Source: Cystobasidiopsis lactophilus (Eukaryota; Basidiomycota; Agaricostilbomycetes; Agaricostilbales; Chionosphaeraceae). From it: a stretch of DNA of 64,000 bases. Shown piece by piece: positions 1 through 10,084 of this stretch. The notes under the pieces are model-generated. The model made no database searches. It saw nothing but the letters and a program-made list of their open reading frames with translations, and was not told where the DNA came from. The first letter of the stretch is position 1, and each line of letters opens with the position of its first letter. The stretch is from contig BCIO01000003.1 in assembly GCA_001599975.1 (NCBI GenBank), positions 930,001-994,000 on the forward strand, written 5' to 3'. The translations under genes and the position numbers were made by a program.

Positions 1-1090
1 CGAATCGTGAGTCTGTCTCCTGATTCAATGAAAGAGGGAGGCGATTGCTGATGTTGTGCGGCCGGCAGCTCATGATCCCGAACGCACGCCGGGAGGCTCT
101 TCGAGCGGCAGCGGAGCTTCCGTGGGAGACTACGAGGTCCCGATCGCCTTGGGCACCCAGACCGTGGGCAGCACGATCAGGCCGGGCTCCTACAATGGCA
201 TCTGCGCCATGAAGCCGACCTGGGGCTCCATCTCCCGCGAGGGCATGAAGCACTACTCGCTCATGTGCGACACCCTCGGCCTCTACACCCGCAGTGTGGA
301 CGACTTGCAGATCTTGGCCAACGTCTTCAACCTCAAGGACGACGAGCCCGTTCCCGCCGAACCCTTCCAGATCAAGGGCGCCAAGATTGCCGTTGCCCGC
401 ACCCACGTTTGGCCAAAAGCCCGCGAGCCCACCAAGAAGGCGCTGGCCAAAGGCATCGAGCTGCTCAAGGCCGCTGGCGCCGAAGTGACCGAGATCGACC
501 TGCCCCAGGAGTTTGAGCAAGTGGACAACTGGCACATGGCGGTCATGCACGGCGAAGGGCGGGTCAATTTCTTGGGCGACTACGTCAACAACAAGGAGAA
601 GATGGACGACTTCATCCAGCAGCACGTCGAGAACCGCCTCAAGTGGACTCGCAAGCAGCAGACGGACGCCTACGACGGCCTGTCCGGCTTGCGCAACAAG
701 TTTGACAGCATCGCCGGCCAATACGACGTGGTCCTCACCGCTTCAGTGCCCGACGAGGCGCCCATTGGCATCAAGTCCACCGGCGACCCCGAGTGTGAGC
801 CTGACTTTTTGTTCTGCGCCTCCTGTTAGCTCATCCATCTGCACCAGTCTGCGGCATGTGGACCATCCTTCACAGTGAGTTTCTTTCCCTAGTTCAGAGG
901 TCTGGTCAGGTTGCTGAATCCGACTCCAGCCCCGGTCGTCAACGTGCCCGGCTTTGGCGGCCCCAACAACATGCCCATCGGCCTCTCTCTTGTCGCTCCC
1001 CGCTACCACGACCAGCACCTCTTGCATGTTGCCAAGCCGATCGCGGAGCTCTTCCAAGCTGAGGGTGGATGGAAGCACAAGCTGTTTTAG
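1..1090 (+). CDS. Amidase signature-family hydrolase, 3' part
   Basis: The 5' end lies outside the window. Exons that restore the family reading are 1-6, 69-794, 848-874 and 930-1090. The joined protein contains the amidase-signature glycine/serine loop (PGGSSSGSGASVG), then GTQTVGSTIRPGSYNG, where the cis-serine and nucleophilic serine of the Ser-cisSer-Lys triad are expected. Near the C-terminus it reads FCGMWTILHTPVVNVPGF and MPIGLSLVAPRY, typical of fungal amidases of the acetamidase/glutamyl-amidotransferase A-like superfamily. The catalytic lysine would lie upstream, off the window. Expected role is hydrolysis of a small amide; the substrate cannot be read from the sequence. The two short downstream introns are inferred because read-through gives a stop and loses the motif. 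Confidence 0.88.
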
Positions 1091-1477
1091 ATGTGGCGTT
1101 TTTTACCTAGCATTGCCTTTCCGCTCCGTTTTAATAGATTATTCCCACACTACTTATGCGAGCACTACTTCGAGGAACCTGAAGGAGCTGAGCCAAGCAA
1201 GCCGGTTCAGATCCGAACAGCGATCGGCAGGTGTGTGACTGACCTCAAGCAAAACAAAGTTTGACCAAGCTTTCAAACCTCCGCTCTAAACAACCAAACA
1301 CACCGGGCCTCTCGCCTGAGCAACCACCGTCTGTGAAGGCCCTAAGGCATCACAGCGAGGATGCAAGCCTAGAAGAGCAGGAAAAGGGAACCCAGCAAGG
1401 CCCAGGAACCGAGCTCCACCTCTTCAACCCACACTCGTTTAAACCCAGTCCACTCCTTTAAAACAACAGCAGCAGCA
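1091..1477. other. Intergenic region, amidase 3' side and next promoter
   Basis: No gene is supported here. It holds the amidase 3' untranslated region and the promoter of the downstream membrane-protein gene. The last 100 bases before the next ATG are rich in CA and CCA. Confidence 0.5.
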
Positions 1478-3309
1478 ATGGCCGCCAACTGCGTAACATT
1501 ATTCGCCACTTCGGTCAACCAGCAGGTCATCACCAGCTCCACGCGGGTGGCAACAACGACGGCCGTCGTCGGTAGCAGCCCAGCCGTCGTTCAGACCGTC
1601 ACCCTGTTGGCCAGCTGCGCCTCTGACGCCCCGCCTACATGCCAAGAGACGTCGACAGGCCAGATCGTATCGACTCTCACCCCTGCTCAGGTGCGTTTGC
1701 AGTCGTCTCGCTCAGGCCGCCCGCTTGTTTACAAAACGCTTGTTGTGGCAAACAGCCCGGTTCGACCTCTATTGGATACAGCACCGCTTACAGCTTAGTC
1801 ACCATCCTGTCCACCGAACTAACGCCAACCAGTACCAGCTGCGCCGCGGTCCGGTCCACGGTCACCCAGGGAAGGACGACGCAGACCCCGGCCCCCGCAC
1901 CTTCCCTGACGACTTCCACGACGGTGCGCGTCCTGCCCACCACCGCACCCGTCGTCACCACGCCCACCAGCACCCCATTAGACAGCTCTTCCAAGCCGAA
2001 ATCGACCTCCTTCTCGACCAAGATAATTGTTGTGACCGTGTGTTTATTTTCGCATCTCGCTTAGGTCTCAGGCTGATTTTGGCCGCAACGACTAGGCCTC
2101 CGATGGCAGCCTGTCATCTAGCTCGCTGCTGGTCCCATCCCTCGTGCCGGCCAACGACGTTTCAAAAGCCCACCACCAAACCGGCGCCATGTGAGCTTAT
2201 TTTCTTGGCATCCCAAACTTTCGCCCTGTTTGCTCATAATCAACTCTGCTCGCAGTGTGGGAGGCGTGATTGGAGGCTTGCTCGGCATTTTGCTCCTGGT
2301 CGTCCTCGGTTTCGGCGTGTTCAAGGGGTTGGGGCCCTTTGCGTGCATGAAGCGGTGGCGGGAAGGGGACGACGAGGGGTTCGACGAGGACGTGTGGCAG
2401 CCGCAGACGTACGAGGCGGACGACGACGCTGCGGCTCCTCAAGGCGCCGCCGTCTTCCGCCAACCCAGCTCGGCCACCACCGCCAGGTCCGGCGGCATGT
2501 CGGCCCAGGACGACCAGCTCATGCGGGAGCATCACCGGCGCATCTCCTCCTCCATTGGCCACCACAGCCTGGTTCAGCAACCGGAGTGGGCGGATGACCA
2601 GTCGGCCTCGGGCGGCTACCCTTATGCGCACTCGGCAGCGGGCAGCCACCACAGCCAGCAAGCCAGCTTCTTCCCTCCCTCCTTACCCGCCAAGCCGCAG
2701 CATCTGTCGCGCATCTCGATGGCCTCCTCGATCTACTCCTCGGACGGGGCGCGGGTGTCCAGGCAGGCCTCGATGCTGAACCAGCAGCCCCAATGGCGAG
2801 CGCACGCCCCTCGAAGGTCCAACACCATGTCGCTCCTCCCTTACATGTCAACAACGAACCAGCCTCGACTGCTGCAGCGGCAGTCCTCCGTGCCGTCCTT
2901 AAGCCGGCCGCAGTCGACGTTCGAGATCCTCTCTGGCGCCCCTCCCTTGCCACCCCCCAAGTCCTCCGCGTCCTTACACCGCACCGACTCGACATCGACC
3001 GTTTCCAGCGCTGGACCGCCAACGCCTAATCTGACGCACCAGCCTTCGCTGTACAAGCTGCACGTCGTCGGTGAATCCTCCGAGAACCTAGCCGACCAAG
3101 CGTCTCCAGCTCCCATCCAGCCACTCCGGCTCTCGTCCGTCGCCCAACCTAAAATGTCCAGCTCGGTAGCTAGCAGCGTGATGAGCGGGACGAACCCGGC
3201 GGTGCAAGAGGCGCAGAAGAAGCTCGAGGCCAACTCGCCAGCCGCGGCCAGGCCAATGTCGTACGCCTTAGACGGCGAGAACGCTTGGGTGACCAGCATG
3301 ATCTCCTAA
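1478..3309 (+). CDS. Single-pass membrane protein with Ser/Thr-rich outer domain
   Basis: Exons 1478-1690, 1756-2037, 2096-2190 and 2256-3309 sum to 548 codons (547 aa). Residues 1-190 are very rich in Ser, Thr and Val. They are followed by a glycine-rich transmembrane segment (IVGGVIGGLLGILLLVVLGF, about residues 197-216) and a basic stop-transfer region. The remaining 330 residues form a low-complexity tail rich in Ser, Pro and Gln, likely cytoplasmic. The layout resembles fungal cell-wall stress sensors of the Mid2/Wsc kind, but no WSC cysteine motif is present and no classic signal peptide is visible. Function is unknown; a sensor or anchor role is only suggested by the architecture. The downstream gap to RPS21 is long. 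Confidence 0.75.
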
Positions 3310-4002
3310 TGCCCCCCAACCCTCTCCACTTCTTGCGCGCCTTGGTCAACAATTCGAAGCAACAGCAAGGCTTTCTATTTTCTTTCTCTGTGCGGTTCTG
3401 TTATTTTCCCACTACTCTGTTAGTGCTTTTGGTGTGTTCTACTCAGTTTGTTACCTTCGACTTTCTTCACTCACGCAAGGGCTGGGCCTCTCCTTTGTCC
3501 TCTTTGCTGTCCTCTTGTATAAAAACCCACTCTTTTAGCTTATTATACAGAGAGCTTTTGCTTTCGCTTGCTTAGCACGTAATACTTGCACGTACATACT
3601 CACTCAAGCTCACAGCGAACTCTTTGTTTCGTTCGTTATGCGAAAGCCCGAATTTGGTGGCGTTGTCAACTTGGGGGAGGAAGAAGCCACCTTTGGCCTC
3701 AGTTCTCAAAGTGGCTCCCACTGGCTCGGCAAGCGAGAGAATGGTCCATCAGCTCTGCTTGGAGTGCGAGAATGTAAAGCCCCCCAAAAAAGCGCTTGGG
3801 GGGTCGTCCATGTTCGGCGCATGAGTCCAAGTGTCTTCCGCGTCCGAATGTCTCCCTCTCTCGCCAAGGTCGCTGTCCAAGCAAAGATTGTAGGATCCGA
3901 AAAACAAGAACACTAGGCGAGCCTGTGTGTCGTTCCCATGCAAAAAGTATCAATCCCCAAGACTCCAGGGTGAAATCTATTGGACCGGGCTCCACACGTT
4001 CT
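3310..4002. other. Intergenic region with a GC-rich hairpin
   Basis: No gene is convincing here. Short open frames on both strands lack family motifs. The region contains the 3' ends of the upstream membrane-protein gene and of RPS21, which face each other. An 8-bp inverted repeat lies at 3780-3803. Confidence 0.45.
3780..3803. repeat. Inverted repeat, 8-bp stem with 8-nt loop
   Basis: CCCCCCAA at 3780-3787 pairs with TTGGGGGG at 3796-3803. The loop is AAAAGCGC. It lies between two convergent genes. Confidence 0.6.
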
Positions 4003-4371
4003 TCAACACTGTGCGTTATCCAACATATATGAGACCACATTCCAAAGCTGTCTAAAGAGGAGGAAGGACAACGCACAGCCATCCCTCTGAGCGAGCCTGT
4101 TGAGCGAGTCGTCCGATTCTCCAATGCCCCGGACCTGGCCGCACAGGGCGTAGGTGGTCACCTTGCCGCTCACCAGCCGCCCCTCGTCGTCCACGTCGGC
4201 CACGTTGATCTGCACCGAGGCGTGGTCTTTGGCGGTGATCAGCCGGTTCGTCGCTGCGCCTGTTCACATTCGCCCCATGCATTAGACCTGCGTGTGTCTA
4301 GGGTCAAGGGCTAACAACGAACATTTGCGGGGGACGTAAAGGTCGACAACAACTCCGGCGTCGTTCTCCAT
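4003..4371 (-). CDS. RPS21: 40S ribosomal protein S21 (eS21)
   Basis: Exon 1 is 4323-4371 and exon 2 runs from 4259 down to at least about 4075. The start reads [17 protein letters not shown], then [27 protein letters not shown] and [15 protein letters not shown], which is a near-textbook eS21. eS21 sits in the 40S subunit and is needed for late pre-18S processing. The family normally ends with a DGLL..VWSY-like tail at about 87 residues. Here the unspliced frame continues to a stop at 4003, giving 101 residues with a tail that only loosely resembles the family. Candidate donor/acceptor pairs after the DG codons would give introns of only 25-29 nt, so the true 3' end is unresolved. The gene is divergent from RRP46, with 177 bp between start codons. 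Confidence 0.85.
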
Positions 4372-4548
4372 GATTTGATATTAGAGCTTTTGGCTGTGGC
4401 GAGAATACCTTGGGCGAAGCGAGCGAGCAGGGTGGCCAAAATTCTGCAAAGTTTGAGCGAGTGTTGGTTCCCACCTTCGGAAGCCGTTCTCCTCCCGCCC
4501 TTCCTCCTTCTGTCCGCTCCTCAATCCTCAACAACGACGAAGAAGCAA
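4372..4548. promoter_or_regulatory. Short shared promoter of RPS21 and RRP46
   Basis: The start codons of RPS21 (4371, minus) and RRP46 (4549, plus) are separated by 177 bp, so the two genes must share this interval as a divergent promoter. No specific binding motif is claimed. Confidence 0.55.
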
Positions 4549-5429
4549 ATGAGCAGCTTAAAGTTGAAGCCCATCACCATCGCCCAAGGCGGCTTGTCGC
4601 GCTCGGACGGGTCGTGCTCCTACTCTTCCAACTCGCTCGCCGTCTTAAGCAGCGTCACTGGCCCGCAAGAAGTGCGCATCAAGGACGAGCTCTTGGACCA
4701 AGCCACCCTAGAAATCAACATCCTGCCCCTCCGAGGTTTACCTACGCCCAATTCCAAAGCGATCGCCAGAACTCTCCATGCGATATTCACAGATGGCCTG
4801 CTCTGCCTGCACGCGCACCCAAAGTCGCTGGTGCAATTGACCGTGCAAACTACCGCCAAGCCCTCTTGGGCGTTCCGAAAGCCTTTCGAGACTTTCAACC
4901 CGGACCTCGACTCTGCCTCTTCCGACGAGGAGGACGATGGGGTGGAAGGGTCAAGCGTGGAATTGGCAGCGATCTTCAACTCGGCCGTTTTGGCCCTGAT
5001 GGATGCGGGAGTGGACATGGTAGCTACCTCCGCCGCGGTTGCCTTGGCCTACTTCCCTCCCTCCTCCACCTCCGCCGAGGATGACAAGGGCAGATGGGTG
5101 TTGGATCCCACAATGGAGGAGGAGAACCAAGCTGGGCAATGCTTCGTCCTCGCCTTCGCTTTCACCTCTGCAGACGAGGGGGAGTTGGTTTGGATGGAAA
5201 GCACCAAAGGCGGTTCCCTCTCTGAAGTCGAGGTTCGTTCCTCCTCTCCCTTCTTTAAGCTGCCTCTTGTGTGCGTGGAAGCTAAAAGGGGAGCATCGCA
5301 TGCGAACAGGTGTTGAAAGCGGTGGAGTTGGGGAGGAAAGCGGCCGGGCTCGTGCGCGAGTTCATGAGGAGCTCGATGCGGGCCAAGTACGAGCAGCTGG
5401 CAGAGCTGCAACCTTCTGGGGAGGCTTAA
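4549..5429 (+). CDS. RRP46: Exosome core subunit Rrp46/EXOSC5-like (RNase PH fold)
   Basis: Exons 4549-5232 and 5310-5429 give 267 aa. The N-terminus has the family pattern of an RNase PH-fold exosome subunit: ITIAQGGLSRSDGSCSY, SVTGPQEVRIKDELLDQ and TLEINILPLRG. Later blocks (AIFNSAVLALMDAGVDM) match the central helix. The short second exon gives the C-terminal helix ending in ELQPSGEA. A 35-residue acidic insert (SSDEEDDG) lies in the middle. Rrp46 is a structural subunit of the nuclear/cytoplasmic exosome ring that channels RNA to Rrp44/Rrp6. The ATG was chosen because it sits right before the conserved block; upstream codons in frame do not match the family. Confidence 0.87.
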
Positions 5430-5451
5430 AGCACTACGGGAAACGCAAGCC

Positions 5452-5870
5452 GATTTGGGGGGTCCGGGGGGAGGGAGCACCACCTTCCGGATCCTAAAGA
5501 AGGCAGGTCCGATCTTTACTTTTGCCAATTACTGGCAACGAGCTTATGTTGAGGTCTGCAGTATAAATAAGAGAGTGTAGCACAAGAAGCTAGTTTCGAC
5601 CTCTCAGACCAGACCAGGCCCGGGCCAAAGAGGTGGGCTTTGGTTCTACCTCTCAGCACAGGCTTAGTGCTCAGGACAGAATTCCGAAGCTACAGACAGT
5701 CCATGGGCACCTTTGCGATCCTGTGCATCTCGCTTGGCAAATGACAAGCTGGAAATGGGACATGGTGAGCTCTCGTCCTCACCCTATCAGCGTCAATGCT
5801 GATGCGGATTCGTACGCTTCTCACAGTTTTGTCCTGGACCGATCTTTGACTCCTTTCTTTCAGCCTTACT
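5452..5870. repeat. Tandem repeat copy 1 (about 400 bp)
   Basis: It shares ordered blocks with copy 2 at a constant offset of about 460 bp: GGGAGGAGCACCACCTTC-like start, AGAAGCTAGT, CTCAGACCAG, GTGGGCTT, TCTCAGCACA, CTCGCTTGGCAAAT, CAAGCTGGAAATGGGACA, GGTGAGCTCTC, CAATGCTGATGC and TTTGTCCT. No terminal inverted repeats or open frame are shared. Confidence 0.7.
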
Positions 5871-5920
5871 TCTTCAAACGGAGTCGAACTTTGACCGAGG
5901 TTGGACGTCAAGCTGGGTTG

Positions 5921-6310
5921 GGAGATTTGGGGCGAGGAGCACCACCTTCTTGGCCAGGCAGGCAGGTAGGTCTGACCTTTCCCATTGCCAAATACAGGCT
6001 TACGTCATTGGTCGAGCTGCAGTGTAAGCAAGGCTTGGACCAGAAGCTAGTGTCGGCCCTCAGACCAGGTCGGGCCTAAGAATGTGGGCTTCGCTCTTAC
6101 GTCTCAGCACACAGTGTGGTGCTAATCTGTGGTGGCGCTTACAGACATGACCTCGCTAGTCTTGATATGCTCTCGCTTGGCAAATACCAAGCTGGAAATG
6201 GGACACGGTGAGCTCTCTTCCTTACCCTTTCAGCGGCCAATGCTGATGCAGAAGTCTGCGAGGCTGACAGCTTTGTCCTAGACAGATCTTTGACCCATTA
6301 ATTTGAATCA
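5921..6310. repeat. Tandem repeat copy 2 (about 400 bp)
   Basis: Diverged second copy of the unit at 5452-5870, with the same blocks in the same order and orientation. Small insertions and deletions separate the two. The function is unknown; it could be an old segmental duplication, a degraded non-autonomous element or a repeated regulatory stretch. Confidence 0.7.
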
Positions 6311-6590
6311 ACACATGAGTTGACGGGAAGGAAAGACGCGTTCAGGTGGGTTCTTTGGTCACCTTGAGCGCGATTTGCGCTGAGTCCATCGGAACGATCA
6401 CAGCAGCTCGGTCGAGGTTTTTTCGTCAGCCTGGAGGCGGGCGACTTTCGTCAGCCTTCAACCAAGCGCAGGCTAATGTGACAACGTTAACCCTCATAGT
6501 CAAGTCAAGGTGCCGGAGCGAAGTCTCAAAGTTGTACAAAAGAAGACCATCGTTCGCCATTGCATTTTCGTGTGAAGGAAGAGTGAGGAA

Positions 6591-9500
6591 CTACAACAAG
6601 CCCTTGACCTGCTCCCAGCAGCCCTCATCGACCAAGTAGGCCTCGGCCTTCTCGAACAAGCCCATCCAGCTGTCTTTGTCGCCCTTCAACGTCTTCATGT
6701 GCTTCATCAGCAAGACGGTGGCCACCACCTCGTCCTTGGCGTTGGGCACCTGCTGGCGCGCTTTGCCAGCGGTGAGGTTGAGGATGTCGAGCGCGGCTTG
6801 CTCGAGCTTGAAGCTGCCGTCGAAGGCCTGGAGGCGGGCGATGGCCACCACCGGGTCCTCGTTGGACTTGGGCGGGCGGCTGCCAAAACCCACAGAGGGT
6901 TGGGCCGAGGGTGGTGGAGGTGGCGCACTGGCGCGCGTCGGTGCCGCTTTGGAAAAAGCCTGAGCCATGGCTGCCTTGGGGCTGGGCAGACCGCCAAAGA
7001 CGTTGAAGCCGGATCTTTTCATGCTCTTCTTGGCCCCTCCAACCATGACGGGATAGTCGTAGGAGACCGAAGAGTCTGACGTGAGGCTTGGAATTAGCCA
7101 CTCGAGCAGATCGATCTTCGTAGAAGATTAAACTCACCAAATCCGCCTTCTTTGGCCTGTTCAAAAGCCATGGGCGAAGCGGCTCCCAAAGGTGCCTGAG
7201 ATGCAGCACTGCCATACAGCATGCTCGAAGGGGCTGTGAAGAGGCGCACTTATGCATGAGGTATTGGAAATAGAAATCCACGAGAGCAAAGGACTCACCA
7301 GCACCCTGCTGAGACCTCATGGGCCGGGCCGACCTAAAAGAAGGCATGGCAGAAAGAGTGGGAGTGGGTAAGGCACAGCTGGGGGGAGGTGGCGGAGCTC
7401 CAACACCGGGAGCAGCACGGCTCCACATGGCGCCTCCAGAACCACGACGTCTTTCGACAACGGCCTCGTCGTATTGGGGCAAAGTTTCCGAGTTGTCCTC
7501 TTTGGACGAGACTTGGTTGTCGCGCTCGTCGACGGCGATGTAGCTGGTGTGCTTCGAGGTGAGGCCATACTCGATGCCGAGGGCGATGATCTTGGCCTTG
7601 ATGTAGGCCGGCAGCTTGTCCGAGTCTTTGGCGATGGCGGGGGAAAAGGAGTGCTTGCCATCCTCGTGCATCTCGATGAGCTTGCGCGCGGCTAAAGTGT
7701 GGATGGGGGCAGCTGAGCCGGACGGCGCTCTGATGACAGGCACGGAAAGCTCGACCAGTTGCTGGGTGCCCGCAATGCGACCGGTGACCTTGACGACTTG
7801 AGGGAAGCCGGACTCAAGGGCCGCGGTTTGGACGATGGCGAAGGCGGTCGAGCGGACGCCAGCGAGAATGCGCATCAACTTGGGCGCTTGGGCGAGAGGT
7901 TCGAGAGGCAGCGATTTCGGGTCGACAACGGTGGGAGCTGGAGGACCGGTGGCTTCTTGCATAGCGGAGGCTGGATCAAAGAGGCTGAGCGGCTTTGAAG
8001 GTGCCATTCCGGCTTCCTCCTCCTTTTCCACCACCTCGAAATCGCCCTCGTCCACGTCAAAGACCTTGACGCCAAAGTCGACTTTGACATCGACGAGGGG
8101 CGCGCCTCGAGAAGCACGGACCAAGCGAGCGCATTTGCCCGCCATGGCCTCGCCATCTTGGACGAAGAGCGATGTGCCGCATCCGTGGCGAGCGATGCCC
8201 TCGACAAGCTCAGTGCTGGCTCCACTTCCTGTTCAAAAAATTGAATCAGTGATCTGTTTGGACTGCACGAGCAGCGGCACTCACCAATGCCAAAGGCGAA
8301 GACACGGAGGGGTGCATCGGCTCGAGCGCCCTCGACGGCTAGCCGAGTCGCGTTGAAGCAGCCCTCCGAGTCGTAAGCGCCGCCATCCGTCAAGAGGAAG
8401 ACGTTGGTGGCTTTGGACATGTCCCTGACCTTGTAGGTGGCGTTCAAAGCGCTGCGAATTTCGGTGCCGCCTAGATCAGCTCCCATTTTGTCGATGTGCT
8501 TTGTCGCTTTGTCCAGAGTCTCTTGGGTGTAAGGCTTGCTGGTCGGCCACAGGAAGCTGTGGTCCGAGCCGAACGAGACGATGTTGAAGCTAGTGTTCTT
8601 CGTGGGCAAGCCGCGAAGGATGACAAGGAGGGCTTCGCGAGCCAAGCGCATGCTATTGCCATGCATCGAGCCAGAGCGATCGACGAGGAAGACGTATTCG
8701 GCGCCGTTGGGATTGGGCTGAGCTTGGAACTGCGGCACCAAGGTCATCGAGACGGCGAGAGTGTCGCGGCCGTCCTTTTGGGTGCGCTTTTCGAGGAAGG
8801 CTCTGGGGGCATCGAGTCCGGTCGCCTTGACGCTGAGGATGAAGTCGGTCTGCAGAGTGCTGGGCTGGGCGAGGGACAGAGACGCAAAGTGGGAGTCAGG
8901 CAGGTCGTTGGCGCCAGCCGGCTCGTTGTCCGGTCGGCCAAGGTGCAGCTGAATGGGGTGCGAGGAGGGGCAAGAGACGCCNTTGATGGGNCCNGCCTGC
9001 TGGATGCTGACGTGGATGTCGCAGCCCGTCTTGCTGCNCAGAGGCCTGGCGATGGGCGTCGACGGCGCGCCATAGCGGGGGAAGGTGGAGCAGGGNAGGG
9101 TGAACTTGACTTCGTTGTCGCTTTCCTGATNGACNCACATGTCAGGAGTGCGANTTCGAAGACAACAATGACGCCGAAACCCACATCGTTCGAAAGCTCG
9201 ACAGCGTAGGACAGGATGACACAGACTTGCTCGTCAGCCTGGATGTTGCCAACGGAAANGGAGAACACTGGACAGANTCAAGATATCAGCATTCGAGCCG
9301 TTCGAAGCTAAAGGCAAACGAGGGCTCACAGTCTTTGGTCTGCTCGGCGCCGAGTGCAGCNGTCTTGCCAGCCGAGATNGCCTGGTCGTACTCCTTCTTN
9401 GCCTCCTCCTTTTCNTTGACCAANCCTTGAATCTTGGTNCCGTCGCCGCGAATGAGCTGAAAGTCAAAGACGGCGGCGGACGCCGGGATGGGGAACGAGT

Positions 9501-9681
9501 AGGTGGCCTCGATGGCCTTGCCGGAGTCGTTGGTGAAGAACTGCTCCAGCTTGACGCTGGCGACCGTGTCGACGATGTTCACGGTGGTGCTGACGCGGGC
9601 GGCAGGGAGGTCATGGCGCTCGGGGTACGAGTAGCTTGGATTGTGCGAGTTGAGCTCGATGTAGTAGATACCGCACAGCAT
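6591..9681 (-). CDS. VIT/VWA-domain protein, tandem copy A
   Basis: Exons (minus) 9330-9681, 9185-9267, 8285-9125, 7299-8228, 7138-7233 and 6591-7075 give 929 codons. Residues 15-150 resemble a vault/inter-alpha-trypsin (VIT) domain (VKLEQFFTNDSG, EATYSFPIPA). They are followed by a von Willebrand A domain with an intact MIDAS (FLVDRSGSM, then GGTEIRSAL and LLTDGG). A proline-rich linker leads to a conserved C-terminal helical block (VVATVLLMKHMKTLKGD, LVDEGCWEQVKGLL). The family includes ITIH heavy chains and many uncharacterised fungal proteins; metal-dependent protein binding is the likely mode of action. No signal peptide is visible, so it is probably intracellular. The start is the first ATG before the conserved block. 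Sixteen bases in 8982-9439 are ambiguous, which hides a few residues but does not break the frame. Confidence 0.85.
8982..9439. other. Cluster of 16 ambiguous bases (N)
   Basis: Single Ns occur at 8982, 8991, 8994, 9038, 9096, 9131, 9135, 9154, 9259, 9277, 9361, 9379, 9400, 9415, 9424 and 9439. All lie in the part of VWA gene A that is most similar to gene B, and nowhere else in the window. Confidence 0.95.
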
Positions 9682-10084
9682 GGTGATTTGTCTTGTTCGT
9701 TTGGGGTTGAGGAGCAAGGAAGCACAGCGCGACGCAGACGCTCTGACGATCCCATTTCCGCTTCCTCTTCAAACTTCCCCATGCCATAATTGCGCCGATC
9801 CTCGAGCAGAGCAACGTGTCCGAAGCGTCCGCAAGGCTCAATGTTACATTTAGAATGCTGACGTGTCGACGCGGCAACCAAGAGACAGACACGTCGACGG
9901 CGGCGGCGAGTGGCAGTGGCAGAGTAACCGGCACTGAGTGGCGGGCCGGCCCAAGAGGGTCTGCCGTCTCGTGTTGAGATCCCGTTTGCTTCCCCAAGGA
10001 TTCGAAATGTTACAACAAAAGCGTTTGAGGTTGAAAGGGACGGACAGCCGTGAGATGATGGGTTCGGGTGCCGCTGCACATGCT
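9682..10084. other. Intergenic region between the two VWA genes
   Basis: Promoter side of copy A and 3' side of copy B; both genes are on the minus strand. No gene or clear element is seen. Confidence 0.5.

Larger units (their letters stand above)
5430..6590. other. Non-coding interval with a diverged tandem repeat
   Basis: No gene is supported. The interval separates RRP46 (plus) from the first VWA gene (minus) and is mostly filled by two copies of a roughly 400-bp sequence, listed separately. A TATA-like stretch (TATAAATA) occurs near 5562. Confidence 0.5.
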
